A stretch of DNA of 55,426 nucleotides, from positions 1-55,426 of the forward strand of contig NZ_JAIBES010000125.1 of assembly GCF_019459305.1 (NCBI RefSeq), read 5' to 3'. Each line of letters starts with the position of its first letter. Within the stretch, counting starts at the first letter, position 1. Shown here piece after piece: positions 19,722 to 29,279 of the stretch. Origin of the DNA: Sphingopyxis sp. (GTDB lineage: Bacteria > Pseudomonadota > Alphaproteobacteria > Sphingomonadales > Sphingomonadaceae). The translations under genes and the position numbers were made by a program. The notes beneath the pieces are model-generated. The model had not been told where the DNA came from, ran no database searches, and saw nothing but the letters and a program-made list of their open reading frames with translations.

Positions 19722-22094
19722 TTAGCCTCGCAATCGATCAATCGCCTGCGCCAGCGCCACATACAGCTTGCCGATGTCCGACGACAGCAAGGTCACGCTG
19801 ATCGCCGAGCCGTCGCGTGCGCCGATCAACAGACGCAGCATCGCTTCGAAATCATGGATGAACTGGTTCACCGACGCGTGGAAACCACCGTCATTTTGGT
19901 AGAGGCGCAGGATTTCCTTGGCCTCGCCATTCTCGATCAGCTTGACCGCGCGGCGCGCGAACACGCCGCGGTCGCCCTTTAGATACGCATCCCATGCGGT
20001 GTCGCTGACTTCGGTCGACAGGACCTTGGTGACGTCGATCGCGGTCGATTTCAGCGCTTCGGTCAGCAGCCCGACCTGTTTGGCGAGCGAATCGCGGTCG
20101 GATGCGGCAATCGCCTGTTCGGCTTCGGCGACGCGCTGTTCGACGCTCGCGCTGGTGTCCATGATCGTGATCAGCTGGCGCATCAGGCGGTCGGCGGCGC
20201 CGTTTGCGGCCGTGACGGCGCGCGTCGAGGCTTCTTCGATCGCGGTCAGCTGCGCCATGATCTCGGTCTTGAACGCGGCATCGATCGCTTCGGTCGCGGT
20301 CGCCTGCATCGCTTCGCGCGCGCCCGACACCAGCTTTTCGAGCGTGAGCCGCGCTTCGTCAGCGGCCGAATGGGCGGTGGCGCGCACCTCGCCCAGGGTC
20401 GCGATCATGCGCGCGCCTCCCTGTTCGGCAAAGTCGTCGGCGCCATCGCGCAGCTTCGCCAGCGCGGCTTCGGCGTCGGCGAGCGATCCATTGATGCGGT
20501 CGACCAGCGCCTGCTGGCTGGTCGCGTGCCCCGACATCTGTTCTTCGTTCGATTTGAGCGTCGCCTGCACCGCGTTGACGTGCGACATCGTCGATTGCGC
20601 GACCAGTTCGGACGCCTCCAGCATCGGGCGAAGCTGCGACAACGCGGTTTGGGTCGCCTTGCCGTGCGAGGTCATGCGGTCGAGCGCGTGAGGCAGCGTC
20701 TCGTCGAGCTCGCGCGTCACCGCGTCGAGTGCGAGGAGCAGCGATTCGGCATGGGTGATCAGCTCGTGCGCAGAAGCATTTCCGCTCTGCACTTCCTGCA
20801 TGAACGCGGCGAGCTGCGCCTTGGTGTCGTCGATCGAACGGCCGATGACGCCGGTGCTGGCGCTGACGCTGACGTCGAGCACCTCCAGCTGCTGTGCGAC
20901 GTTGGCGACATGCGCGGTGATCCGCGTCGCGAGCGCGTCGCTGGCATCGGCATGGGCCGCCAGCTGCGCGCCCATCGCATCGCCGGCGTCGCGCGCGGCG
21001 GCGAGCTTGGCGTCCATCTGCGCTGCGGCCGTGTCGACACCATCGCGGAACACGCGCCAGCTTTCGTCCATCTGCGCGGTGACGGTGGCGACGGTCGATG
21101 TCATATCGTCGCGCGCGCTGGCGCTGGCGATGGTGATCCGGGCGAGCGCCGCATCGTGCGCGCTGCTGACCTGCGTTGAGGCCGCGAGCAGACCGGTTTC
21201 GGTCTCCTTGCTCTGTTCCTGCAGCGCAACAATCGCCTCAAGGATGCTGGCGGTGGCCGTCTCGCCAGCCTGCGCGGTCGTGGCGGCTGCCTCGCCGAGC
21301 TCGGCAAGTTTGGCCTCTAGGCTGGCGCCCTGTTGGTGCGCGACGAGGCCGGCTTCGCGGAAATTCACGGCAAGCCGCTGCGCCACATCGTCGATCCGCG
21401 GCAGGCCGGCGAGCAGCCCGTCCATCCGCTGCAACGCAACATCGCCCGAGCGTGCAAGCTGGTCGTGCGCGTTAGCGATCACCGACGCGTTGCTGGCCAG
21501 CTTGTCGCTGCTTTCGTTCAGCCGCATCACGGTATCGAGCCCGAGCTGCTGGACGATTCTTGCTTGCTCGCCGAGCTGTTTTTGCGCGTCAGCCAGATGC
21601 AGGCCGAGCGAATGCATCGATTGATTGAGCGCCAGATTCTCTTCGCGCAGCGCAGACGCGACTCGGGCAAAGCGGGCCTGCTCCGAACGACCAGTACGCA
21701 GCAACGCCATCCAAAGCACCGCTAGGAAGGTCAGCGGCATCGCGATCGTCGCGACCAGCGTCGGCGCGTCGGCAAGCGCAGGGCTGCGCGCAAAATCTTT
21801 CGTCGCAACGACAAGCGCGAACCCAGTCCAAGCGATACCCAGCAGGACGATCAGAGCAGGGGCGACGCGGTCGCCCCATACTGAGGCCTTTTGCCCCGCT
21901 TCGTCCGCGTATTCGCCGACATCTTCAGCTGTGTTCAGCGGCGACATGTCGAGCCATTCGCGGTCGACTGGTGGCGCCGCTTTGCGTGCAGCCGCCGTTT
22001 CGGGCAGCGCTGCGTCGGCCTGCGCTGCGCTGTCGGTTTCCTGGATTTTGGCGGAATCCCGCCACAATCCGACGATTTTCTTGTCCCCCATCAT
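19722..22094 (-). CDS. Large membrane-anchored coiled-coil protein (790 aa)
   Basis: Residues 1-75 are polar. Two hydrophobic helices follow (about 78-97 and 111-132), then a roughly 530-residue region with heptad-like Ala/Leu/Gln/Glu/Asp-rich sequence that should form long coiled coil, and finally a conserved-looking globular end from about residue 680 (DTAWDAYLKGDRGVFARRAVKLIENGEAKE). It resembles methyl-accepting-type or apolipoprotein-like coiled coils, but no HAMP or chemoreceptor signalling tip is seen. Related proteins occur in sphingomonads without assigned function. It is divergent from the Hpt-like gene across 68 bases. Confidence 0.8.
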   Translation of the reverse strand: MMGDKKIVGLWRDSAKIQETDSAAQADAALPETAAARKAAPPVDREWLDMSPLNTAEDVGEYADEAGQKASVWGDRVAPALIVLLGIAWTGFALVVATKDFARSPALADAPTLVATIAMPLTFLAVLWMALLRTGRSEQARFARVASALREENLALNQSMHSLGLHLADAQKQLGEQARIVQQLGLDTVMRLNESSDKLASNASVIANAHDQLARSGDVALQRMDGLLAGLPRIDDVAQRLAVNFREAGLVAHQQGASLEAKLAELGEAAATTAQAGETATASILEAIVALQEQSKETETGLLAASTQVSSAHDAALARITIASASARDDMTSTVATVTAQMDESWRVFRDGVDTAAAQMDAKLAAARDAGDAMGAQLAAHADASDALATRITAHVANVAQQLEVLDVSVSASTGVIGRSIDDTKAQLAAFMQEVQSGNASAHELITHAESLLLALDAVTRELDETLPHALDRMTSHGKATQTALSQLRPMLEASELVAQSTMSHVNAVQATLKSNEEQMSGHATSQQALVDRINGSLADAEAALAKLRDGADDFAEQGGARMIATLGEVRATAHSAADEARLTLEKLVSGAREAMQATATEAIDAAFKTEIMAQLTAIEEASTRAVTAANGAADRLMRQLITIMDTSASVEQRVAEAEQAIAASDRDSLAKQVGLLTEALKSTAIDVTKVLSTEVSDTAWDAYLKGDRGVFARRAVKLIENGEAKEILRLYQNDGGFHASVNQFIHDFEAMLRLLIGARDGSAISVTLLSSDIGKLYVALAQAIDRLRG

Positions 22095-22162
22095 CCGGAC
22101 ATCTTAGCATCAAATGGCCGTCTTGAAACGGAAACTTAACCACGGCCTGCCAAGCCTGTGGA

Positions 22163-22459
22163 ATGTCATTCGATAGTGGCCCTCTTGACCGTTACCTGAG
22201 CGCCGCGATCGGCGACGATCCGGCGATTGCGCTGGACCTGCGAACGGTCTTTACCGGCAGCGCGCGCGACCTGGCCGACCTGATGCGCCGCGCCCGCTGC
22301 GACGCCAATTGGGAGGTTGCCGCCCTGCGCCTTAAAGGGCTTTCGGCGACCTTTGGCATCATTTCGCTGATCGATCTTGCCGAGCAGGCCATGGCGGGTG
22401 CGCCGGGCGATCCGCTGGTGCTGCGCCAGATCAACGCGGCGATCGACGACCTCGCCTGA
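22163..22459 (+). CDS. Hpt-like protein lacking the phospho-accepting His
   Basis: A 98-aa all-helical protein that fits the histidine phosphotransfer fold. The central helix reads AALRLKGLSATFG, matching the Hpt consensus AHxLKGxxxxxG except that the phosphorylated His is Leu (Leu55, codon CTG). The surrounding LKG and downstream Gly are kept. It therefore cannot accept phosphate at the usual site and may act as a docking or inhibitory Hpt. It is transcribed divergently from the large coiled-coil gene. Confidence 0.8.
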   Translation: MSFDSGPLDRYLSAAIGDDPAIALDLRTVFTGSARDLADLMRRARCDANWEVAALRLKGLSATFGIISLIDLAEQAMAGAPGDPLVLRQINAAIDDLA

Positions 22460-22467
22460 GCCGCGAT

Positions 22468-22483
22468 CGGGGTTCAATCCCCG
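22468..22483 (+). terminator. Short hairpin after the Hpt-like gene
   Basis: CGGGG and CCCCG arms (22468-22472, 22479-22483) with a six-base loop, nine bases after the stop codon at 22459. There is no U-run, so it is only a weak terminator candidate. Confidence 0.25.
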
Positions 22484-22632
22484 TTCAGCCGCTTGCTTCC
22501 AATAATTATCGCAACGGGCCGTCTTGCCTTGGCAACGCGACGGGTTTAGCCGCGTTATGAACGCGCGCCGGAACCCTGTTTGCGTTGCCAGTTTTCTTTA
22601 GGCTAGCCGGCCGATTCTGAGGAGAGATTTCG

Positions 22633-23931
22633 ATGTTCACCCGTTTCCGCTCGATGCCCGTAACGGCCATGGCCGCTGTGCTGGGCTGCGCGCTGATGAC
22701 GACCGCCACCCCGGCCGCCGCGCAGAAAAAAGAAAAGCCGAAGAAGGAAGAAGCAGCCAAGGGCAAGGGCCTGACCGCGAGCAAAGGGTTCGCGCCGGCG
22801 CTGAAAAAAATGACTGATGCCACGACCGCGAAAGACGCCGCGACCTTGCAGGCGGCACTGAGCGAGGGCCAGTCGAGTGCGACGACCCCTGATGACAAGT
22901 ATCTGATCGGCTTCTATCAGTTGCAGCTGGGCATTCTGAACAAGGATCAGGCGCTGCAGGGACAGGGGCTCGATGTGATGATCGAGTCGGGTCTGACCCC
23001 GGCTGAGAATATCGGTGTCTACAATTTCTACTCGGGCAACTTCGCCTATGGCGCGAAAAATTACCAGAAGGCAATCCAGCGGCTCGAGGCCGCAAAGGCT
23101 GCCGGCTCAACCGAAGCTGCGCTCGCGCCAATGTTGATGGACAGTTACCTGAATGCGGGGCAGGTCGACAAGGGCTGGGAGATCGCCCAGGCCGGGATCA
23201 CCGCGGCTCGCGCTGCGGGTACCAAGCCGTCGGAAGAATTATTCGTCCGTCCTGCGCAGGCGTTCCAAAAAGCCAACCGGACCAACGAGATGCTTGATGT
23301 GTTGACCATGCGCGTGCAGGATTATCCGACCCCGGCGACATGGCGCAACACGCTGTACATTCTGCTGCAGCAGTCGGGCGGCGACAAGGAACTGAACCTT
23401 GATATTCTGCGCCTGATGCGCGCCACCAATTCGATGACGCAGCGTCCCGAATATCTTGAATATGCTGGCTTGGCGACCGAGGCTGGCTATCCCAGCGAAG
23501 TCGTGGCGCTGATCAAGCATGGCCAGAATAGCGGCGCGATACCCAAAACAGATACGCATTTTGGCGGCATCCTGGAATCGCAGACGCCGCGCGCGGCGAG
23601 CGATGCGGCGGCAGTCGCCGCAGATGCCTCCAAGCCCGCCACGCTAAGCAATCCCAAGGCGGCGCGTGCTACTGCCGATGCGCTGGTCGGCGCCGGTAAC
23701 GCGGTCAAGGCAATCCCGCTTTATGAAGCAGCGCTGGCGGCCAATCCTACCGATCCGGTGATTCAATATCGTCTGGGCGTAGCGCAGGCGCTGGCGGGAC
23801 AAACCGATGCCGCCGTCGCCAGCTTTGCCAAGGTTCAGGGTAACCGTCAGCGTTTGGCGCAGCTGTGGACGGTTCGCGCCAAGGCGGGCGCGACCCCTGC
23901 TTCGGCCCCGGCACCCGCTCCCGTCGGCTGA
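22633..23931 (+). CDS. Exported tetratricopeptide-repeat protein
   Basis: A 432-aa protein with a Sec-type signal peptide (basic start, hydrophobic core, ATPAAAQ cleavage area near residue 31), then a Lys/Glu-rich linker and helical repeats. The clearest TPR-like unit is near the end (AIPLYEAALAANPTDPVIQYRLGVAQALAGQTDAA-type text), followed by a Pro/Ala-rich tail. A periplasmic scaffolding role is likely; the partner is unknown. GAGGAG lies just upstream of the ATG at 22633. A strong terminator follows the gene. Confidence 0.85.
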   Translation: MFTRFRSMPVTAMAAVLGCALMTTATPAAAQKKEKPKKEEAAKGKGLTASKGFAPALKKMTDATTAKDAATLQAALSEGQSSATTPDDKYLIGFYQLQLGILNKDQALQGQGLDVMIESGLTPAENIGVYNFYSGNFAYGAKNYQKAIQRLEAAKAAGSTEAALAPMLMDSYLNAGQVDKGWEIAQAGITAARAAGTKPSEELFVRPAQAFQKANRTNEMLDVLTMRVQDYPTPATWRNTLYILLQQSGGDKELNLDILRLMRATNSMTQRPEYLEYAGLATEAGYPSEVVALIKHGQNSGAIPKTDTHFGGILESQTPRAASDAAAVAADASKPATLSNPKAARATADALVGAGNAVKAIPLYEAALAANPTDPVIQYRLGVAQALAGQTDAAVASFAKVQGNRQRLAQLWTVRAKAGATPASAPAPAPVG

Positions 23932-23953
23932 AGGCTCTGCCCTCCAAATCGTA

Positions 23954-23993
23954 TTAAAAGGGCGCCCTTCAACTGAGAAGGGCGCCCTTTTAA
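23954..23993. terminator. Bidirectional intrinsic terminator
   Basis: Perfect 16-bp inverted repeat (23954-23969 and 23978-23993) containing AAGGGCGCCCTT with an eight-base loop and a U-run on both strands. It lies between the convergent TPR gene and Lrp-family regulator and can stop transcription from both sides. Confidence 0.92.
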
Positions 23994-24014
23994 CTCGCCG
24001 CCGTTTGGCGGTGA

Positions 24015-24488
24015 TCAGGTTTCGACCGGGATTCCCGCAAGCTGCTTGGCGGTGCGGATCGTCAACGATGTCTTGACGCTTGTCACATTGGGCGCTGATG
24101 TTAGATGGGCCGTCAGAAATGACTGGAAGCTCTGCAGGTCGCGCGCGACAACCTTGAGCAGGAAATCGATCTCTCCGTTCAACATGTAGCATTCACGCAC
24201 TTCGGCCAGGCCGCCGACATAATCTTCGAACGCTTTCAAATCCGCTTCAGCCTGACTGCGCAGACTGACCATTGCAAAGACGGTAATGCCATAGCCCAGC
24301 TTCGCTGCGTCGAGGTCGGCGTGATAGGATCGGATGACCCCCGATTCCTCCAGCGCGCGCACGCGGCGCAGGCAGGGCGGAGCGGTGAGGCCGACCATTT
24401 GCGCCAGTTCCACATTCGTCATTCGGCCATTTTTTTGTAGCTCGCCCAATATCTGGAGGTCGATCTGATCGAATTTCTGACTCGCCAT
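24015..24488 (-). CDS. Lrp/AsnC family transcriptional regulator
   Basis: A 157-aa protein with an N-terminal helix-turn-helix (about residues 6-50: QIDLQILGELQKNGRMTNVE onward, with LRRVRALEESGVI) and a C-terminal RAM ligand-binding domain. It probably senses an amino acid and acts as a dimer or octamer. ATG 24488 is preferred; an in-frame ATG at 24557 would add 23 residues atypical for the family. Divergent from the histidine kinase gene, so it may control that promoter. Target and ligand are unknown. Confidence 0.92.
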   Translation of the reverse strand: MASQKFDQIDLQILGELQKNGRMTNVELAQMVGLTAPPCLRRVRALEESGVIRSYHADLDAAKLGYGITVFAMVSLRSQAEADLKAFEDYVGGLAEVRECYMLNGEIDFLLKVVARDLQSFQSFLTAHLTSAPNVTSVKTSLTIRTAKQLAGIPVET

Positions 24489-24657
24489 CGTTGAAACATC
24501 CGCTTTCCAAAACTGCGATGACCATAATATTATTTCAGCCGATTGCAATTGTCCCACAATGTGACGTGGCCGGTGAAGGCACTTTCATGACCGAACGATT
24601 CACGCTAGCCGGTAATCTTACGATAACCAACGATAGAAGGTGTGGGGCTGGCTTCGC

Positions 24658-26322
24658 GTGACTGCTGACTCGATGATCGCGACCATCCTGCGTCAGGCGC
24701 CTACGGAGCGACGCGCCAGTATCGCGGCGTGGCGCCAGCTTTCCGATATTCTGGCTCAGCGCGGCAATCAACTGGGTGACGACGATATTCGTCGTAGTCT
24801 GCATGCGCTAGCGGTTTTGCGACCCCGTGTTCCCGAAGCGGTGCGCCGCGATTGCGCGCGGGCGATTGCCAAACATGGCCGATTTGCGCCGCTGGTCGCA
24901 CTCTATGCCAATGACGTTCCTGCGGTTGCGGCGATCATGCTACGCAGCGCGCAACTGTCGGAGGCGGACTGGCTGGCGATGCTACCCGTGACCAGCGCAA
25001 TGGCACGATCAGTGCTGGCGGGGCGGACGGACCTGCCGCATGGGATATATCGCGCGCTGGCCAGCCTTGGCAGCGCGTCTGTCGCTTTACCACAGCCTGC
25101 CGTGGCGGCCGAAGCGGCCCCGGCGTCCGTCGTGTCGTTTCACGCGGCGCCCGATGCCGCGATTGAAAACGGCACCAGCCAGATCAGCGAACTTGTTCGC
25201 CGGATCGACAAATATCAGGCGACCCGTGGCCAGCCTGCCACGCCTGCGGCTGCGGCGGCGCACCAACAGCGATCGGCGTTTCTGTTCGAGACCGGACCCG
25301 ACGGCGTCATTCAATGGGTCGACGGCGTCACGCGCGGCGCCGTGATCGGCCTGTCGATCGCGGAGGCGGCGTTTGGCGGCGAACCCGGCACCGATGGGGT
25401 CGCCGCAGGCGCTTTTCGCCAGCGGGCAGAAATCCTCAATGCGCGCATGATGCTGGAAGGAACCCCAGCCGACGCCGGTGAGTGGCGTATTTCGGCGCTG
25501 CCGTGGTTCGATCCTGCGACGGGGCAGTTTCGCGGTTATCGCGGCAGTGCGCGCCGTCCAAACCGTAGCGAGACGCCCTATGGTCGGCCCGTCGCCGCGG
25601 ATTCGGGCGATTCGATTCGCCAGCTGATCCACGAACTGCGCAGCCCGCTCAATGCGATTTCGGGCTTTGCGCAGATCGTCGCCGGGCAGATGTTCGGCCC
25701 GGTCAGTCAAAGCTATCGCACTATGGCCGACACGATCGTTGCCGACGCGCTATCGGTACAAACGATCATCGATGACCTGGAAACCGCAGCGAGGAGTAAC
25801 GCCATCTCTGCAATTGATCCGTCGCCGGGTGAAATCGTCGATATGGGCGCGGTCGTGACGCAGGTTGAAAGCGATCTTGCCTCCTTGTTGTCCGAACAGC
25901 GCGTCGATCTCAGCATCTCGCGCGTTGGCGGGCCGTTTCTGGGGCTGGCCAACGACGCCAACGCGCGGCGCATGGTCGGCCGCTTGCTGACCGCGCTGAT
26001 AGATGTATCCGAAACGGGGGCAATTCTTGTTGGACAGCTCGTCACCGAATCGCCGCACGACGACATGCTTCAACTGCGGATCGTTCGTCCCGCGACGATT
26101 CGTTTCGCCACCGCATCTGACCTTCTCGACCCCGGCTTCAGCCCCGAGGGCGAAGCGCCGGGGGCTGCGGTGCTCAGTCTCGGCTTTTCATTGCGCCTCG
26201 TCGACAGCCTTGCCCGCGCGGCGGGTGGACGGCTCGACATCGGGCATAACGCCTTGACCTTGCACCTGCGCTCAGCCAACTCGAGGGCCGAAGCCGGGCT
26301 GGAGGCCCAGCAAGGCGAATAG
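24658..26322 (+). CDS. Sensor histidine kinase with degenerate ATP-binding domain
   Basis: About 554 aa. An N-terminal helical-repeat-like region (1-140) is followed by an Ala-rich linker, a PAS-like segment (about 210-295) and a HisKA domain with a normal H-box (HELRSPLNAISGFAQIV, His325). The catalytic half is poor: where the N-box Asn is expected the text reads GRLLTALIDVSETG, and no DxGxG motif is found, though a SLGFSLRLVDSLARAAGG helix remains. It may be a pseudokinase or phosphatase. No membrane helix is evident. GTG 24658 is the likely start. Confidence 0.8.
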   Translation: MTADSMIATILRQAPTERRASIAAWRQLSDILAQRGNQLGDDDIRRSLHALAVLRPRVPEAVRRDCARAIAKHGRFAPLVALYANDVPAVAAIMLRSAQLSEADWLAMLPVTSAMARSVLAGRTDLPHGIYRALASLGSASVALPQPAVAAEAAPASVVSFHAAPDAAIENGTSQISELVRRIDKYQATRGQPATPAAAAAHQQRSAFLFETGPDGVIQWVDGVTRGAVIGLSIAEAAFGGEPGTDGVAAGAFRQRAEILNARMMLEGTPADAGEWRISALPWFDPATGQFRGYRGSARRPNRSETPYGRPVAADSGDSIRQLIHELRSPLNAISGFAQIVAGQMFGPVSQSYRTMADTIVADALSVQTIIDDLETAARSNAISAIDPSPGEIVDMGAVVTQVESDLASLLSEQRVDLSISRVGGPFLGLANDANARRMVGRLLTALIDVSETGAILVGQLVTESPHDDMLQLRIVRPATIRFATASDLLDPGFSPEGEAPGAAVLSLGFSLRLVDSLARAAGGRLDIGHNALTLHLRSANSRAEAGLEAQQGE

Positions 26323-26327
26323 CCACG

Positions 26328-27377
26328 GTGGCTGCGGGAGCGAAGGGAAGCGTGGTGCAGCCTGCGGGGAATTTCTTTGCGGATCCGGCGCGATCCGACC
26401 TGGTGGAACTTGCAGCGGACGAGCGACCACGCTTCTGGGTCACGATCGACACTGAAGAGGATTTCGACTGGACGGCGCCCTTTGCGCGTACCGGTTACGG
26501 CCTCGCGTCAGTCCCCGCGCTCGCCGACTGTCAGGGCTATTTCGAACGCGCGGACGTGAGGCCGATCTATCTGGTCGATTGGCCAATTGTCGCTGACGAT
26601 CGTGCGGTTGAAATTCTCGGCGCAGCACAGACGCGCGGCGACTGCGAGATCGGGGCGCAGCTTCACCCATGGGTCACGCCACCGCACGACGAAGACGTCA
26701 GCGCGCGCAACAGCTACACGGGCAACCTGCCACCCGATCTGCAACGCGCAAAGATGACGGCGCTGCGGGACGCGATCAGCGCGCGCTTCGCCATGACGCC
26801 GATTGTCTATCGCGCCGGGCGTTATGGGCTTGGCGCCGATACCGCTACGATTCTCGTCGAACTCGGCTTCCGCTGCGATACGTCGGTACGTTCGGGCTTC
26901 GATTATCGCGCCGGTCACGGCCCCGACTATCGCAGCGCCTCCCTGCATCCATGGTGGATCCGTACGAAGGCAGGGGCTGTACTGGAGATGCCGGTGACGA
27001 CCGTGTTCGGCGGCCTGCTCGGCTGCGCGGGGCGGCATATCTATCACTGCCTGGCACGCAACGGCACGCACGTCGGCGCGGCGCTAGCGCGGCTTGGCAT
27101 GGTCGAGCGGATCGCGCTGACGCCTGAAGGGATCCCGGCCGAACGCGCCTGCAAAGCGATCGACCTCGCCGTCGATCTGCGCCTGCCCGTCCTTAACTTC
27201 TCTTTCCATTCGCCGTCGCTTCAGCCCGGCAATACGCCCTACGTGCGCACGCAGGCCGATCTCGACCTTTTCTATCGTTGGTGGGATGTGGTGCTGAACC
27301 ATCTGGCGCAGCGCGGGGTCGAGCCGACCACGGCGGCCCAGATCCTGACGATGGCAGAGCGCAAGGCGCCCGCCTGA
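26328..27377 (+). CDS. Polysaccharide deacetylase family protein
   Basis: A 349-aa protein of the NodB-like fold. The N-terminal motif WVTIDTEEDFDW carries the catalytic/metal Asp pair; GAQLHPWVTPPHDE supplies His residues; YRAGRYGLG and the FSFHSPSL His motif complete the barrel. It is probably an N-deacetylase or related enzyme acting on a cell-surface sugar; proteins of this kind occur with exopolysaccharide genes, but none are adjacent here. GTG 26328 lies five bases after the kinase stop, so the two may be cotranscribed. Confidence 0.82.
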   Translation: MAAGAKGSVVQPAGNFFADPARSDLVELAADERPRFWVTIDTEEDFDWTAPFARTGYGLASVPALADCQGYFERADVRPIYLVDWPIVADDRAVEILGAAQTRGDCEIGAQLHPWVTPPHDEDVSARNSYTGNLPPDLQRAKMTALRDAISARFAMTPIVYRAGRYGLGADTATILVELGFRCDTSVRSGFDYRAGHGPDYRSASLHPWWIRTKAGAVLEMPVTTVFGGLLGCAGRHIYHCLARNGTHVGAALARLGMVERIALTPEGIPAERACKAIDLAVDLRLPVLNFSFHSPSLQPGNTPYVRTQADLDLFYRWWDVVLNHLAQRGVEPTTAAQILTMAERKAPA

Positions 27378-27432
27378 GCCTTGGCACTTGCCAACGCGCC
27401 GCGCCCTCCGCTATCGCCGCATTTCCCTACGG

Positions 27433-27508
27433 GGGCCTGTAGCTCAATGGTTAGAGCTGGCCGCTCATAACGGCTAGGTTGCGGGTTCGAGTCCTGCCGG
27501 GCCCACCA
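27433..27508 (+). tRNA. tRNA with CAT anticodon, probably tRNA-Ile2
   Basis: A 76-base cloverleaf with encoded CCA. The acceptor GGGCCTG pairs with CGGGCCC, and the anticodon loop CTCATAA gives CAT. The G27-U43 pair and the overall sequence resemble the minor isoleucine tRNA whose C34 is changed to lysidine by TilS, rather than elongator or initiator tRNA-Met. Simple anticodon scanning would call it Met. Confidence 0.88.
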
Positions 27509-27565
27509 TTTTCCTTGCAAATCGAAACCGATCACAGTCCACTGCTCCGAAAGCAGGAGAGGGAT

Positions 27566-29041
27566 ATGGGAAAGCGGCGGACGATGTTGTTGGGCGGGCT
27601 GGCTGTCATTGCCATCGTGGCGGGAACGGTTGCGCTGCGCACGGCAAGCTTTAAGCCCACGGACATCGCCGATGGCACCGATATCCGGTTGGCCGCGGCT
27701 CCCCCTTATAATCTCAGTACCGCGGTCGCGAACCTGAGCGCGGCGGCGCAGATCCGCACCATCTCGCATCAGGACCCGGCCGACGACGACGTCGCCGAAT
27801 GGGACCGCTTGCACGGCTGGCTTGCGGCGACCTATCCAGCCACCCACCGCGCGATGACGCGCACCATCCTGCCGAACCGAACGCTGATCTATCACTGGAC
27901 GGGCAGCGACGCTTCGCTGGCACCCATCATCGTCATGGCGCATCAGGACGTCGTACCGGTCACTGAAGGGACCGAGGGCGACTGGAAATATCCCCCCTTC
28001 GCCGGGACCATCGCCGAACAGGCTGTCTGGGGCCGCGGCACCGTTGACGATAAGGGATCGCTTGTCGGCTTGTTCGAAGCTTTGGAAGCGCTCGCGGGGC
28101 AGGGCTTCCAGCCAAAGAGAGGGATTTATCTCGTCTCCGGGCATGACGAAGAGGTCGGCGGATCGGGCGCCGCCGCGGCCGCGGCAAAATTGAAATCCGA
28201 GGGGGTGCGCGCCCTGTTTACCCTTGACGAGGGTAGCGTGGTCCTGCGCGACACCCCGATCATCAACGGCCCCGCGATCCTGATCGGGGTGGCCGAAAAG
28301 GGCTATGCGACGCTGAAGGTCACGGCCAACGCCTCCGGGGGGCACAGCTCGATGCCGCCGGCTGAAACTGCGGTGACGACGCTGGCGAGCGCGGTGCTGG
28401 CGATCATCGAAAATCCCTTTCCGATGGAAATGCGCGGACCGGGTGCGGCGATGGTCGAATCGCTTGCCGCGCACAAGGGCGGCACGACCAAGATGGCGGT
28501 GGCCAACCAATGGCTGTTCGCCCCCGTGCTGAAACGTCAGCTTGGTGCTTCGCCGTCCTCGGCGGCGGCGTTCCACACCACCATCGCCCCGACGATGCTG
28601 GAGGGAAGCCCGAAGGAGAATGTCCTGCCACAATCGGCGTTCGCGCTGATCAACTATCGCATCGCGCCGTGGAACACGTCGGCTGACGTCATGGCGCGGG
28701 CCAAGGCGGCGGTGGGCGACGCACCGGTGGAGTTCAGCTGGGTCAAACCGCCGAACGATCCATCGCGCATTTCATCGACGAGTTCGCAAGGCTGGAAATA
28801 TGTTGTTGCCGCGGCGCGTACCGACGCCCCCGATGCGGTCGTTGCGCCCTTCCTGGTGGTGGGTGCGACCGATAGCCGCAGCATGGTGCCGATTTCAGAG
28901 GATGTGTACCGATTCATGCCGATGCATTTCTCGCTCAAGGAAACTGCGATGATCCATGGCACCAATGAACATATGACGATCGATAGCTTCAGACGCATGA
29001 TCGATTTCTATGCGCGGCTGATCGCGACGTCCGCCGCTTAA
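27566..29041 (+). CDS. M20 family metallopeptidase (PM20D1/CPS1-like)
   Basis: A 491-aa zinc peptidase or aminoacylase. The N-terminus is a membrane anchor or signal (about residues 7-26). Metal ligands are visible in [26 protein letters not shown] and the final HGTNEHM. The M20 dimerisation domain lies in the middle ([17 protein letters not shown]). Homologues act as carboxypeptidase S or N-acyl-amino-acid hydrolases; the substrate is not predictable. AGGAGAGGG before ATG 27566 decides the start; an upstream in-frame start would lie inside the tRNA. Confidence 0.92.
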   Translation: MGKRRTMLLGGLAVIAIVAGTVALRTASFKPTDIADGTDIRLAAAPPYNLSTAVANLSAAAQIRTISHQDPADDDVAEWDRLHGWLAATYPATHRAMTRTILPNRTLIYHWTGSDASLAPIIVMAHQDVVPVTEGTEGDWKYPPFAGTIAEQAVWGRGTVDDKGSLVGLFEALEALAGQGFQPKRGIYLVSGHDEEVGGSGAAAAAAKLKSEGVRALFTLDEGSVVLRDTPIINGPAILIGVAEKGYATLKVTANASGGHSSMPPAETAVTTLASAVLAIIENPFPMEMRGPGAAMVESLAAHKGGTTKMAVANQWLFAPVLKRQLGASPSSAAAFHTTIAPTMLEGSPKENVLPQSAFALINYRIAPWNTSADVMARAKAAVGDAPVEFSWVKPPNDPSRISSTSSQGWKYVVAAARTDAPDAVVAPFLVVGATDSRSMVPISEDVYRFMPMHFSLKETAMIHGTNEHMTIDSFRRMIDFYARLIATSAA

Positions 29042-29069
29042 ACGCGGCTGCGATAATCTGGGAAGACAG

Positions 29070-29146
<77 letters not shown>

Positions 29147-29206
29147 ACTACTGGGGGCGCCTTAGACAGGGGAATGGCGCAAGTCTATCCCGCCAGTGCA
29201 AAAGGC

Positions 29207-29241
29207 AAAGAAAAAGGCGGCCTTCCCGAAGGAAGACCGCC
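29207..29241 (-). terminator. Intrinsic terminator of the Ala-rich lipoprotein gene
   Basis: On the minus strand, an 11-bp stem (GGCGGTCTTCC with GGAAGGCCGCC, one G-U pair) closes over a TTCG loop and is followed by TTTTTCTTT. It lies 38 bases after the lipoprotein stop codon. Confidence 0.9.
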
Positions 29242-29279
29242 CGTTTCTCGTTTCAGTCAACGCCCCGAAGGGCTGTGAC

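Noticed and set aside
27433..27508. tRNA-Met assignment from the CAT anticodon
   Set aside because: Stem and loop sequence fit the minor isoleucine tRNA better; initiator features (unpaired first base pair, GGG/CCC anticodon stem) are absent.
27272..28633. 453-codon minus-strand frame across tRNA-Ile2 and the M20 gene
   Set aside because: It runs through a tRNA gene and is antisense to a well-supported peptidase.
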